A stretch of DNA of 64,000 nucleotides from Maniola hyperantus (taxonomy: Eukaryota > Arthropoda > Insecta > Lepidoptera > Nymphalidae). Of the stretch, positions 11,383 through 22,390 are shown piece after piece (positions within the stretch are counted from its first letter, which is position 1; every line of letters begins with the position of its first letter). The stretch covers positions 5,687,099-5,751,098 of the forward strand of contig NC_048553.1 in assembly GCF_902806685.2 (NCBI RefSeq), given 5' to 3'. A model generated the notes under the pieces. It was not told the origin of the DNA. It saw only the letters and a list, made by a program, of their open reading frames with translations, and ran no database searches. A program made the position numbers and the translations under genes.

Positions 11383-12650
11383 ACAACAAATATCTGTGTC
11401 TATCGTTAGTTATCTATACTATTAGTTATCTATATTCAAAATTCTGTAAAATGTGTAGTTTCTGTAAAACACAGGTTCGAAGATCCAATTTCACTTGTTT
11501 TATTTATTTAACAGCAGTTCGCGACTTTATTTGCGGCAAGTAACTGTTTTTTTGGTGGAACTGAGATTAGAAAATAAAAATTCTGTAATCTAGAGATCAC
11601 TCCTTACAAAGTTTCTCTACTTGCCTGTGAAAATCCCATTTAAATCGGTCTAGTCTATCTATCTAGTCAGATTGCTAGACAGATAAAAATTTGTTCTTAC
11701 CTAACTATGTAGTTAAAATCTGTAGGTAACGGTGTACTAATAGGTACGCAATATTGTGTGTAGGTATCTAATCGAAATAACTAATTGGATCATTTCTTTA
11801 TTAATTTTATTTGTTGTCATAAAAATAAGATTAAATTAAATAAAACTTTAGAAAAAATATCGTATTGCATATCCGTTCCGCTTAATCGTTGAATAATTAT
11901 TCTAATTATTCAGTGTTATTTTTTTACCCAACTGGTCTATGAGTCATGGAAAGATATCAATCACAGCCAGGCGATTATTCAAATCACGCATATAAAATTA
12001 CTATTAATACATTAGCATATTTGTACTGAGCAAATTCTCAATTTAAGAATAAATCTTTTTCAAAGTAAACAAATAGTCGCCTATGTGGTCTACTTGCGAG
12101 AGCGCATATCAGTCGATCGCACTGGGTTAGCAACGTTGCCTCAAGTCGATAACCAGATGGGTGACCTACTTTCAAGATCCGCTGAATTTAGCTTAGGTAT
12201 ATAAATAATGGCGAGAGTGGAGAGAATCACTTATACAAAAAAAAATTTTTTAGTAGGAAACACTATCCATTACATTTTCCGAAATTCCGAATTTTAGGTA
12301 GGTTAGTACGTGCCTATCGAATTTCGAATGTACAAAACCTATGGTAAAACGCGGTAAAACCTAAAAGTAAAACAAAATTGAAAATTAGAATTGTTGTAAT
12401 CATACGTGACGTGTGGATGAGGCAGAACTTTTTCTAGTAGCCGGTTGGGTCCGTTAGTGAATGAACGCGACCGGTTTGACCATTATGTAGCACTACCACT
12501 TCAGAAGCAAGAGGTTTATGGATCGAATTATCGTGCACGTATACACACCGGTCTAATAAGAAAAGTTAAAGAATTCGTCTTAGGCCCCGATCGCAGTAGG
12601 TATCTGTACTTCTATACTTATATAACTTTATTTGTATGTAGTCTAATATC
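11383..12650. other. Non-coding; no gene seen
   Basis: AT-rich. The open frame starting at 12445 runs into the SINE fragment that follows and is discounted. Confidence 0.5.
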
Positions 12651-12794
12651 AGGAAACATCTGCATCGGGAGGAAACCTGCATGCCTTAGAATTGTCCATG
12701 ATGTTCTCAAATAATATGAAATCCGCACTTGACCAGAGTGGTGGAATACCCGGGCTCAATAGGTAGTGAGCCGGCGATGGATGGATGATGATAT
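12651..12794 (+). repeat. SINE family 1, 3' fragment
   Basis: Holds GGAGGAAACCTGCATGCC, GATGTTCTCAAA and TAGTGAGCCGGCGATGGATG followed by GATGATGAT. The tRNA head is missing, as expected of 5' truncation during reverse transcription. Confidence 0.75.
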
Positions 12795-12834
12795 AAGAAA
12801 AACTATAAAATATAACAAAATAAATAATGAAACA

Positions 12835-12839
12835 CATAG

Positions 12840-12875
<36 letters not shown>

Positions 12876-12880
12876 CTATG
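12835..12880. repeat. (TA)n microsatellite inside a palindrome
   Basis: CATAGATATTA, a run of about 13 TA units, then TAATATCTATG. The flanks are inverted copies of each other, so the whole 46 bases can fold as one hairpin or extrude as a cruciform. Confidence 0.85.
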
Positions 12881-12909
12881 TTAGTCTAGTCTTTTAAAGT
12901 CTAGTCTAG

Positions 12910-13079
12910 TTTTTTAAAGAATATTAGCCACGATAAATGACTAATATTCCCCTTTCCTCTCCAATTAAGCCTCAGGCTTGTGCTAGGAGTAGGTACGACA
13001 ATAGTGCAACGGGCGGGGTTTGAACCGTCGACCTTTCGGTTTTCAGTCCACTCCTATACCGGTTGAGCTATTAAGGCTC
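12910..13079 (-). repeat. tRNA-derived SINE, family 2, copy 2
   Basis: Minus-strand head GAGCCTTAATAGCTCAACCG with a good A box, B box GGTTCAAACCC and tail TAATATTCTTTAAAAAA. It is very close to the copy at 1048-1218. The B box is better preserved here. Confidence 0.8.
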
Positions 13080-13089
13080 TCAAAATGAT

Positions 13090-13315
13090 CTACTATTATG
13101 CTTGCGACTTCGTCCGCGTGGCTTACACAAATAACCATTATTTCACCCGCTTAGGGGTTGAATTTTCAAAAATTCGTAAGTAGCGGATGCCTACGTCACA
13201 ATAGATAATAAATTAAAAAAACTGCATGCCAAATTTCAGCCCGATCCATCCAGTAGTTTGAGCTGTGCGTTGATAGATCAGTCAGTCAGTCACCTTTTCC
13301 TTTTAAATATTTAGA
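13090..13315 (+). repeat. Rep-B element, copy 1
   Basis: Starts with GACTTCGTCCGCGTGG, continues TTAGGGGTTGAATTTTCA, CCAAATTTCAGCCCGATCC and AGTAGTTTGAGCTGTGCG, and ends in GTCAGTCAGTCA plus CCTTTTCCTTTTA. It shares the first block with Rep-A. The shape suggests a LINE 3' end, but no coding part is attached. Confidence 0.8.
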
Positions 13316-13909
13316 TTTAAGGTACTCTACTTACTACCTACCTCTAGTTTCTACAATGATAAATTACTATATTTTATTTATTGGTTTCTTATATTTTTTA
13401 CTAGGCGTCACCTATTTATGTTGAATCACAGAGCGAAATAATATTATGATTATAGCTAACATTTTAAGTAAACTAACAAGCATTGACATCGTGTAATTTA
13501 CACTTTAAAACATTGTAGCTGTGTTACTTTATGTAATTACTTACTTGTACATAAAAGACATAGGAAGTTACGCCACCTGTATATTGTCTCAGGATGTTAG
13601 GTAAGTTTTCATAAAGGTCCGCGTATCCTGTATCGGATTGAAAGTGGCTAACGCCTGAGAAACGAGCTATTTGTAAAGATTTGCAAGCGGCGGGTATTGG
13701 ATAACCTTCGATTTGGCTACATAGTTTAAAACGGTATACGTCGCATATTTATGCAATAGATTTCGAAAATGGTATCATGTTACGATTGTATAATCTCGAA
13801 TGAATGAAAAGACGTTTATGACTATAAAAATTATATTTGGTAGAAAAGCTAAATTTTATGTCTAAAAGAGTGGCATATAGATTTAACGAACTTTGGAAAG
13901 AGATAGCGG
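13316..13909. other. Non-coding; no gene seen
   Basis: AT-rich with no supported open frame or repeat. Confidence 0.5.
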
Positions 13910-14041
13910 TTTCATAGAGCGTTGTTTCTGTCGTTGAGACCTATAAAACGTCACATAGGTATGAATGACAGAGACAACGCACTACAAAGCTGAAATCTTA
14001 TTCTAAAGGTCAATGTACAATATTTCTTGCCGGCTACTGTA
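13910..14041 (+). mobile_element. Palindromic repeat Rep-G, copy 1
   Basis: TAGAGCGTTGTTTCTGTCGTT pairs with AATGACAGAGACAACGCACT across a 27-bp spacer containing AAAACGTCACATAGGTATGA. The hairpin and the 50 bases after it (ending near CCGGCTACTGTA) recur at 25471-25610. Two copies with the same hairpin suggest a small non-autonomous DNA element. Confidence 0.65.
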
Positions 14042-14068
14042 TCATAATTACTCTGTACTTATACTCGT

Positions 14069-14296
14069 ACTAGCTTATGCTCGCCACTTCGTCCGCGTGA
14101 ACTACACAAATTTCAAACCACTATTTCACCCCCTTAGGGGTTGAATTTTCAAAAATCCTTTCTTAGCGGATGCCTACGCTATAATAGCTATGTGCATGCC
14201 AAATTTCAGCCCGATCCGTCCAGTAGTTTGAGCTGTGCGTTGATAGATCAGTCAGTCAGTCAGTCAGTCACCTTTTCCTTTTATATATTTATTATT
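14069..14296 (+). repeat. Rep-B element, copy 2
   Basis: Same block order as at 13090: CTAGCTTATGCTCGCCACTT, CCCTTAGGGGTTGAATTTTC, CAGCCCGATCCGTCCAG, then four GTCA units. About 750 bases separate two copies in the same orientation. Confidence 0.85.
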
Positions 14297-15801
14297 TAGA
14301 CTAAGCGTGTAGAGGCAGCATTAAAGTTCAGAGCTTTCGTGCTATTATTAAACATTACATAAACAGCTTTGCTCGTAACGTTAGCTCAAAAAACGTATTA
14401 AAATAATCCAGTAACTTTTAAACATATCCCGCCATCTTTTGTGTTAAAGGTGAAGGGTGAGACTTGTAACTGTCATCTCATAATAGTAATGATTCAGGAA
14501 GGGGCGTGGCCATCCGGTGTCTTCCAACGGGACTTCAGTTGTAATCTGAATATAATGTTAGTTATCTTTGTAACGACCCCTTTTGGGAAGAACTTATATC
14601 AGGGGTTGAATTATATAGATAAAACGGGACAATCCGGTTTGATAGATACTCATGTAGAAGGGGTGAATATATTATTATTTTATATTATTTATTCACATAA
14701 TGACTTCATGATGATTTTAGTCCAAGATCAAAGTAAAATAAAATAAAATAGTAAAAAAAAATAGTTAAGGTTTAGTAATTATTACTTAGCACTCATATAC
14801 CTACCTTATCGCTTAAATTTTAGTTAATTATCGCTTATATTGTAAGTATGAAATTGAGTTTCAAACAAAAATATTTTAATATGCATTTTACAAAAAATAT
14901 GTCCATAAAAGTTACCATAAAATTCGCATTAGTAGATAAGTATATTGAACATTGTAAAAACAAAGATAAAAATTCAATTAATTTGTAAGTAAGGTCATTA
15001 ATAATAATGTCCCATTAGGTTTTGTTAACGGTGATCTTCAACAATGTCTTTAACTATTTCTCACGCTAATTTGTTATCGGTTGACAGCTTGACAACTGAA
15101 AGCGTCAAACAACACAAAAATTAAACTATTTCCTAATTAAAAAAATTAAAAAATCTTCATCGACACGAAAGCGCCTACTTCCGCATTAAGTTATTTGTGG
15201 TTAACCCTTTACCAGCTATTAAGGGAGAAGGGTTAAATGAGACATTATTCAAAGCGGGCCCGATCGCTGACAGGCTTAATGAGATGTCTTCACGGGTTAT
15301 TTTCAGAGGCGGAGGACACGAGATGAGATAAAAGGCTATTGGAATAAGAGATAATGAACTTTAGAAAGCGTTAAAAGTGTCTTCGTAAAAACAATTAAAA
15401 TCGGTAGCGCGCTTTTCAGATTCGGTTCAGATTATGAGCTTGAGCCACGAAACAGCAAACAGACATTTTTGCATTTAAAATATTACTAGTATGAATTGTA
15501 AAGGACAGCCCACTGAATGTTCCCACGGAACTGAGGTGAGCCAGACGTTTTGACACGACCGGTAAGAAAATTAACTACAATGAAATTAATAATCTGTTCA
15601 TTAATATCATGTTACGATACGAATGAAAAAAGCTGGCGGCATTCGAGGCTTGAGCGCCGCCGGACACGGAAAGCCAGTATTGATCCACAATATAGATTTC
15701 TTTACCATATATCATAATCTTTTTGATCATCAGGTTTGATTGTCTTTGAATGAAATGGTCACGACATCTCATGAGAGAATTAATGTTACTTTCATAATAA
15801 A
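14297..15801. other. Non-coding; no gene seen
   Basis: An open frame of 101 codons at 14441-14746 ends in AT-rich simple sequence and has no domain. A minus-strand frame at 15575-15772 is likewise unsupported. Confidence 0.5.
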
Positions 15802-15842
15802 AAAACGTGGCACTAAATACATTTTATTTAGTGCCACGTTTT
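15802..15842. repeat. Perfect 17-bp hairpin
   Basis: AAAACGTGGCACTAAAT (15802-15818) and its exact complement ATTTAGTGCCACGTTTT (15826-15842) flank a 7-base loop. No other copy was seen in this window. The loop is small for a typical insect pre-miRNA, so a transposon remnant is more likely. Confidence 0.8.
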
Positions 15843-16336
15843 AGTGGAACATAATTTCGTATCAATTACTAGTTCTTTAAAACATTGTACCTACATTGTA
15901 CTCGGAAATGACAAATTAAACAGAGTATAAAAACGCTAGATCTAGTCATAGACAACTGAAAAGAGATCGTTCGATCTTTTTGCAAATGAGACCGAGGCAG
16001 GAAGCTGTCACCGGTGCACTAATTTAGCTGGCCGCGTGGTTTCAGCTTATCTGGAACCAGTTTCGCACCGTGGGAACCACACATGCGCAATCATTTACGC
16101 TGCTTCGTTTGTAGGGTTGCCACTTGGCCGCGACGGTGCTGGCGCCAACCAGAGAGATGTTGTGTTACTAGAGAGTGCAATATTTTTTAACTCAAGATAT
16201 GCATCCGCTTGAGACAATAATAATTGAGGAGTTGGTAATAAAACGGTGTAATTAATTGCACAGAATAAAACTTTACACGAGGAGCAAAAAACTGAATGAC
16301 AGTTTCTGAAACTCTAAATTGTACTGTTTTCTTCAC
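15843..16336. other. Non-coding; GC-rich block at 15985-16150
   Basis: The block contains CACCGGTGC, CACCGTGGGAACCAC (a CGTGGGAA Su(H)-type match) and GGCGCCAACC within AT-rich DNA, so it may be regulatory. No coding signal. Confidence 0.4.
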
Positions 16337-16498
16337 GAACTTTGGACTCAAATTTGGCGCAGTTTTGGGCCGTTTTGCTTGGAAATAAGTTCAAGTTTGT
16401 ATTCAGTAATCGAAATTATGAACTTTGGATTCAATATTCGCACAGTTTTGGGCCGTTTTGCTTGGATATCAGGCCAGATCTGTATTCAGTAATCCACG
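16337..16498. repeat. Two-unit tandem duplication, 83-bp period
   Basis: GAACTTTGGACTCAA at 16337 and GAACTTTGGATTCAA at 16420 each lead into CAGTTTTGGGCCGTTTTGCT and end with GTATTCAGTAATC. Units have diverged by substitutions and small gaps. The 90-codon open frame from 16342 follows this duplication and is not supported as a gene. Confidence 0.8.
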
Positions 16499-17118
16499 TT
16501 AACGAAAAAAATATTTTAATCAGAAGTGGAGTTACATCTAACAAAACTTCTAACAAAACGTCGAGGCTTCGACGTATTAGCAGGATACATTTAACGCAGG
16601 TAGCCTTAAACTAGCTCTATTTTTCTTTGATTTTACGTCACCATAGCCTAAAATTTGACATAATCGTCGATTCAGAATCAACGCTCACTCTAGTTCACTC
16701 TGATATTATTATCTCACCTCGCTGGCGCCAACGAATCGCGCGCTACTATAATTCTATATTATCAATGGCGACTGGACATACTTTCACCTTTATTGATAAA
16801 TAAATCGTGTTATTTCCTCTCTACATAACGGATCGGTTTCCTCATTATTATAATTCGGATCTATTTCGGTAAAAGCCTGTTAGCTGTTTCCTTCAAACGC
16901 TTAAGATTTGATTGATTAGTATCTTTTTATCAGGAAATAAGGTATTAAACAAATAGACATAGGAGTTAATTATAGCTTCCTCTATAGGTAAAATTAACCT
17001 ATTTGTTGGTTTTAAATGACTTAAGTAATCCATGAGAATATACAAAAGGCAAAATGAGTGAAAGAAAAGAAGACAGTGTGAATTTAGGTATTTTATCATA
17101 TCACTCCTGTGATGTGAT

Positions 17119-17266
17119 GTTATAAATACGAAAGTGTTTGTTGGTTTGTCCTTCAATCACGCCGCAAAAGAGAAATGGTTTAACGTGATTTTTTGCATGA
17201 GTATAATTATTAAGGGCGTGGAAAGTGTCATAGACTATTTTTTATTCCAGAAAATCAAAGCATTCA
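17119..17266 (-). repeat. Rep-A subfamily 2, partial
   Basis: On the plus strand it reads TTATAAATACGAAAGTGT, GTCCTTCAATCACGCCGC, AACGTGATTTTTTGCATG and ends within AAAATCAAAG. It lacks the GATGCCCGC end. Subfamily 2 differs from Rep-A in the CTTCAATCAC block. Confidence 0.7.
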
Positions 17267-17952
17267 CTTCGCTCCACTCGACCTCACAGGCTCGCTTCAT
17301 TCAAGACCTCCTTCGCGAGGCTCTGGCTTCGCGCTTTACAATTAACAAACATTAGGGCTAGGACATACCACACTGCGTGGAGTCAGGATGCTCAGATTTC
17401 GTTCTAGGCTACATTTGACCCTTATGTTTCATCCCAAATTTAATACGTTTCTGATTGCTGCTTAGGAAATGTATAGAATTCCTAGTAAATTTCCGTTTCC
17501 TGCTAATTTTAGGAATTATATACACATTTCGTAAGAATTGTTTACAATGATGGATTACATATATTTTCGGTAACATATATTTTATAATAAAAGGTAAAAT
17601 TAGTAGTAGGTAGCCCTGTGGTACTGTTCACTGGTCAGTGGCGGGCCCGGTGGCGCGGCGTCCCATTCATAGTCGGATGAACCGCGTTACTTAAAAGTTT
17701 ATCTGAGCTCCATGCAAGTGTGCGTGCGGTCAACATGTTACACGTAGAAAAATTACCAATGGGTCCCAGCTACCGTTAGTGTATGTACTGTGTTACATAC
17801 CTAGTCCACTTTTTAATAAATTGCTTGTACCTATGCCAGACCACACGCTCGACCGATGACCTCTTTTGTAGAGTAAAATATGGTTAGTGAAAAACTCATT
17901 AACTTATTTGTAAAAGAACAAATGCCGGATTGAAATTGAAAGATCACTACAA
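17267..17952. other. Non-coding; no gene seen
   Basis: Includes a small GC-rich patch at 17635-17680 (GTGGCGGGCCCGGTGGCGCG). No open frame is supported. Confidence 0.45.
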
Positions 17953-18150
17953 ATATTATAAAATTTTGCGAAAGTGTGGTTGTTTGTTCGTCTGTCCTTC
18001 AATCACGCCGCAAACGGTTCGACGTGATTTTTTGCATGGATATAGTTATGAATGAATGACTAGGCTATTTTTTATTGCTAAAAATCAAAGGATTCCCACG
18101 GGGTTTTTAAAACAGATCCTCGCGAATGAAGTCGCGGGCACCAGCTAGTT
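17953..18150 (-). repeat. Rep-A subfamily 2 element
   Basis: Plus strand shows ATATTATAAAATTTTGCGAA, CTTCAATCACGCCGCAAACG, GACGTGATTTTTTGCATGG and ends GAAGTCGCGGGCACCAGCTA. It is the fuller relative of the 17119 fragment. Confidence 0.8.
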
Positions 18151-19066
18151 AAGAATAAAATAAAAGTAAGTAGTGTGTGGCACAGAGTTCTTGTATTGCA
18201 GAGGCAGTGATGTTCCGCAAAATGGCCTAGTATCTGTCTGGTCCCTACCTGTGCTTTTTGTCAATCAGTAAATTGGCGCTGGGCTGCTTTTAATGTCTTT
18301 CAATACATAATATTGCTATATTTATCCGTGTAATAAATTATGTACCTAATACATTTTGTTCTAATAACAATACATATTAATTAGCATGTTTTGTAAATAT
18401 TTGGGGCGCTTTTTTACGCCTGATGTGTGACGTTTGCTCCTCTATAATATTATATCTCGATGGTAGAGTACTTAAATAGCTTTATTTTCGTTTGAATGAA
18501 TATAGATAGGCGACAGAGTAGTCGTAAAAGTCCTAAATTGAATAAAGTAACAGGGTAAAGGATGTTTTTAAATCGGTGTTCGTTTAAAGTCGACAGCGTC
18601 GTGTATCCCAGTAAAACGCAAATAAATTTTGAATGCATTACGTGACGCCGGTGATGAATAACGTCCTCCCACAGCCCGGTTAACCCTTTCATTGAATTGC
18701 CCTGAGAGATCGTAGGAAATTTTGAGGAGGTGATTAATAATCGCTTGGTGTCATTGAATTAAATGTAGAACGGTTATTCCGAAACCGTATTCCATAAAGC
18801 TGCAAAAACAAACATGCTATTAATTTTTAATCATAATTACTAAAATTTTAGCAACTTGCATAAAAATATCATGTTAAATCATCTTTGGTAGGTAGGAAAT
18901 AGGAATAGTCGATAGTGGTCCTTCTGTATTTTCTTGATAAATGTATTAGAAATTACTTAAGTTTAATTTTTTATAAAGTATGTAGGTACTAAGTAACACG
19001 CCTATCACCTATAGTTTATTTTTTAATCCCAGACACTAAAAATGTGAAATAATTTTTTTTCAAAAA
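18151..19066. other. Non-coding; no gene seen
   Basis: AT-rich. The 80-codon minus-strand frame at 18450-18692 has no recognisable feature. Confidence 0.5.
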
Positions 19067-19212
19067 TAAAATAAAAACCGACTTCAATAACCACAAACAC
19101 TAAAAAGTAAAAAGTAATTTAATTTATTACCCAATATATTATGTATACAAGAGTTATTGTAGTTCTATAGTAATATTTTTTGGAGCCGGTGCCAATTAGC
19201 CGTACGGAACCG
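19067..19212 (+). repeat. Rep-D fragment
   Basis: AAAACCGACTTCAATAACC, ACACTAAAAAGTAAAA and GGAGCCGGTGCCAATTAG are blocks I associate with a dispersed lepidopteran repeat. A related terminal block (CACCTCCTCCTATTTTGG, GAAGTCGGG) is at 58405-58435. Confidence 0.5.
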
Positions 19213-20254
19213 TCTATCTACTCTTCATATTGTTTTGTGACTCCACATTGGCACCTCATTTTCGTCTGCGGGATTAAAAAATAGACTATAGGCTATTAGA
19301 TCCTGGTAGATTCGTCTGTCACTTGTTTTTGTTAGATATAGGTATTTTAGATAAGTACATTTCGATATTTATAATTTTCGGGTTTTACTATGTAACCTTT
19401 TTCAATTGTTTTTTTTATTTGAAAATATCACTTAGATTTAGTATTTATTTTAGTATTATCCCTTAGCGGTAACGCAGAAAAAAGAATTTCAGCTTTTAAC
19501 AAACTTCTCCTCAAAAAATTTCACGGGCTCTTGGGCCAAATGGATACTCGTACCATTATCTGTATTCTCAAACAAAGTGTGCATTGTATATTCGTACCTG
19601 ATGATAATAATATACAATACGAAACATTAATTAAGACAGATATGAATTGAGTGTAAAAACGTTTCGTGATACGACTTTTTTTAGAATAAATCTGAACAAT
19701 ACATGTGTATTGCGTTTTTTTGGATAACAAAAAACTTGTAAGTTTTGTAAGCGTTGATATCTTTATAGCCTGTGTCATTGGGTTTGGATGTGGCCCCCGA
19801 ATGTTGTTTTTTCTTTACAATCACCGTGTTGGTTTGTTCTACAATAAACGTGATTGCACACTAGGTCGAAACGAGCACTGACCACGTCTACTGAAGCATT
19901 TTTCTATAAATCGAAATGAATGTCATCGACTCACCAGTACTCCCTTACAAGTTGTACGCGCCGCGCAATGCAGCCACGTGAGTAGATATACTACTAACCT
20001 GACCTCATCCACATTTATTTACGCATATACATTATACATTATACATAATGTGTAATATGGTATAATTGCGTTCGACTTATGCAATTTTTATTGATGTTTG
20101 ATGTTATTCGCATTTCCATTACCTATTGAGGATTCTTAGTTTTCAAAAGTCGAAGGAAACTGTTTTAGACAGGCAATACATATCTTGCATAATGACCTAG
20201 CAGTTAGATTGTAGATAACACAAATGATGATAATATTATGTATTAACAGCTTCT
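19213..20254. other. Non-coding; no gene seen
   Basis: AT-rich with a short GC block containing a CACGTG E box at about 19975. No supported open frame. Confidence 0.45.
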
Positions 20255-20465
20255 GAGACGGTCAAGCGGATTGACGTTGACACGTATATTTTTGCTTGAG
20301 TCAAGCATTTACGTGCTTTACACGTGATTGATGCAATTTTATATTTTTGCTTGACGCGACGTTCGGACAGTGTTTGAGATATGAAAAAAGTACCGTTTGC
20401 TTGACGGGCGCATCAAGCAGCTTGGTCGAGCAATTCAAATCTACGTGCTTGACGTCAAGCCTTTT
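20255..20465. promoter_or_regulatory. Cluster of GCTTGACG-type motifs
   Basis: Copies of GCTTGA(C/G) or its complement lie at 20261, 20294, 20301, 20349, 20399, 20412 and 20447, the last as the perfect palindrome GCTTGACGTCAAGC, which contains a CRE (TGACGTCA). A CACGTG also lies at about 20331. Seven hits of a 6-7-mer in 210 bases is far above chance in AT-rich DNA. It may be a factor-binding array or a decayed foldback element; I cannot decide between these. Confidence 0.4.
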
Positions 20466-20821
20466 AAAGAATAGCTTTTAGCCAGAGATTTTTAAATAAT
20501 ACTCTTTCTACGTGTGCGGTTCTTGCGTCACGTTCCCTCCTGATGTGATCTGCGATCAGCTTCAGACAACTGATAGTAACTGACCCAACTACTTTTCACC
20601 GGTTTATACATTAGTTCGTTTTGTACGTACGTAGAACCGCAGCGAGGCGAAGGTATCAATTTGTTTGTTCACAATTGGAGTCTAATCCGATGGATATAAT
20701 AAAAGATATTGTTCGCTCGGCCGGTCAATGGCGTCCGTAATTATTAGGAAGGCTGACGTTTTTAGAGGTCCACATTATGATTTGAAAACTATCTATTGGC
20801 TTGGGAGTAATAGTTTAGTAA

Positions 20822-20925
20822 CTAGAAAGGCATTCCGAACCAGTGGTAGATGCAAATAACAATTCAGAAGTATGTACTTGTAAAAGTTTAATTGAATAAA
20901 AATTATTTTTGTTCATTTATTGAAA
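20822..20925 (+). repeat. 3' end of a CR1/Jockey-like LINE
   Basis: AGGCATTCCGAACCAGTGGT, AGATGCAAATAAC and AACTTGTAAAAGTTT-like sequence match the 3' untranslated part of the LINE at 34505-35250 on the other strand. This is a 5'-truncated insertion of about 100 bases ending in an A-rich run. Confidence 0.7.
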
Positions 20926-21710
20926 AAAAAAAAATTTTAGAGGTACCTTCCTAAAGAAATTACAGTTTAGAGGACTATCTAGTTTCATCCTAGGTTACCA
21001 TTAAGTATTTTAATAGGCTCATTTTGTAGTAGGTAAAGCTTATTAAAATTACAGAAGGAGCTTTTGATTTTATTCCTTTCGCGTCGGTCGCTCAGTTTAG
21101 GATTTTATAGTAGTCTATAAAATATAGGTACCTAGACATCGCATTTTTTATAGTTTAAGTAAGTTATTAACTCTGCTAAGCCAAGAGGAGAAAAAGGAAA
21201 ATCAAAGGGAAGATTAGCATTACTGGTATTATTCAGTAGAGCATACATTTTGATTTCTTTTAGCCTTCTGTGTTCTTTATTTATTTTTCATCAGTTGATT
21301 TGTTTAAAGTTTAAAGCATTAGCGGACTGTTTAAGTTATTGACCCATAGATAGGTATATGATATATCTATCACATTAACTAGTTTCTACGTAGGTACCTA
21401 CTAATATTTTTAACACGTTCTTCGCCATATTCACGCGTAGAGATCGCCGTCACGTATTTTAGTAATGGCCATTAAGAAATTATTGCTCACGATTTAATTA
21501 CCTGCCCACAAGCTACACAGTGGGGCTGACTATTACCGGTAGCGAGTAGTAATATGAATTAGAAAGTTTTGACGCGTATCTAATCGGCCGTATGAGTTTA
21601 TTGTTATAAGATAAGAGTTGCATCTTTTATAAGGCTGAGTATTTCTCCTTTTCCTTGTCGCGGTGTTAAGTACAGTTTATGAGTGGGTACTTACGTATTT
21701 ATTTTTAAAA
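20926..21710. other. Non-coding; no gene seen
   Basis: AT-rich; no supported open frame or repeat. Confidence 0.5.
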
Positions 21711-21889
21711 AGCGGTGACAGTGGATAGGATGTCGGCCTCCTGGTCAGGGGGTCCGGGGTTCGATTCCGGACACGTACCTATACCTATAACTTTTTATAA
21801 TTAAATGCTAGGTATTATGTGCGTTTTAGGCAATTTCTTTAACGGTCAAGGAAAACATCGCAAGGAAACCTACATGTCCAAAATCAGTA
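21711..21889 (+). repeat. Diverged family-1-type SINE, 5' part
   Basis: A-box region GTGACAGTGGATAGGATG, B box GGGGTTCGATTCC, then GAAAACATCGCAAGGAAACC. The 3' tail is missing and a Rep-A subfamily 2 element follows within 10 bases. The head differs from family 1 (CTCCTGGTCAGGGGGTCCGG), so it may be a separate subfamily. Confidence 0.7.
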
Positions 21890-21896
21890 CCCTTTA

Positions 21897-22115
21897 CCCT
21901 TATTATAAATGCGAAAGTGTGTTTGCTTGTTGGTTTATTGGTTTGTCCTTCAATCACATTGCAACGGTGCAACGGATTGACGTGGTTTTTTATAGGTATA
22001 GATAAAGACCTGGAGAGTGACATAGGCTACTTTTTATCCCGGAAAATTAAAGAGTTCCCACAGGATTTAAAAAAAACATAATTCCACGCGGACGAAGTCG
22101 TGGGCATCAGCTAGT
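21897..22115 (-). repeat. Rep-A subfamily 2, near full length
   Basis: Plus strand reads TTATTATAAATGCGAAAGTG, GTCCTTCAATCACATTGC, AAAGACCTGGAGAGTGACAT, TTTTTATCCCGGAAAATTAA and ends ACGAAGTCGTGGGCATCAGC. It is the best subfamily 2 copy in the window. Confidence 0.85.
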
Positions 22116-22178
22116 TTTCTTGTATCTGAGGCTCAGCTAAAGCTGTTATCTAACAAGAGATCACCCAGTTCATAGCAA

Positions 22179-22373
22179 TTACCTTATACTTCCACAAGAA
22201 TAATCGTTACAACATAAAATACTTCTTAATCTGTTTACAGGTGCACCCTGAGGATGTTGTACACATCTATAGCGAGCATAGTCTGCAATGCCTAAGTAAA
22301 TCTCGACCAGATCATTGATCTTTAGATCGTGAGACGGCGCCGGCGCAGTGGGAGGAGGCCTGCTCTGAAACAC
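22179..22373 (-). pseudogene. Unrecognised open frame, perhaps retroelement-derived
   Basis: A 64-codon minus-strand frame reads MFQSRPPPTAPAPSHDLKIN and then a segment with DLVEIYLGIADYARYRC. It has a proline-rich start and a plausible helix, and its GC content is higher than its surroundings. The frame stays open upstream of the ATG as far as about 22390. I do not recognise the family. No catalytic motif is visible and no splice pair is convincing. It may be a fragment of a transposon protein or an exon. Confidence 0.2.
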
Positions 22374-22390
22374 CTGCCGCCCAAGTACTA

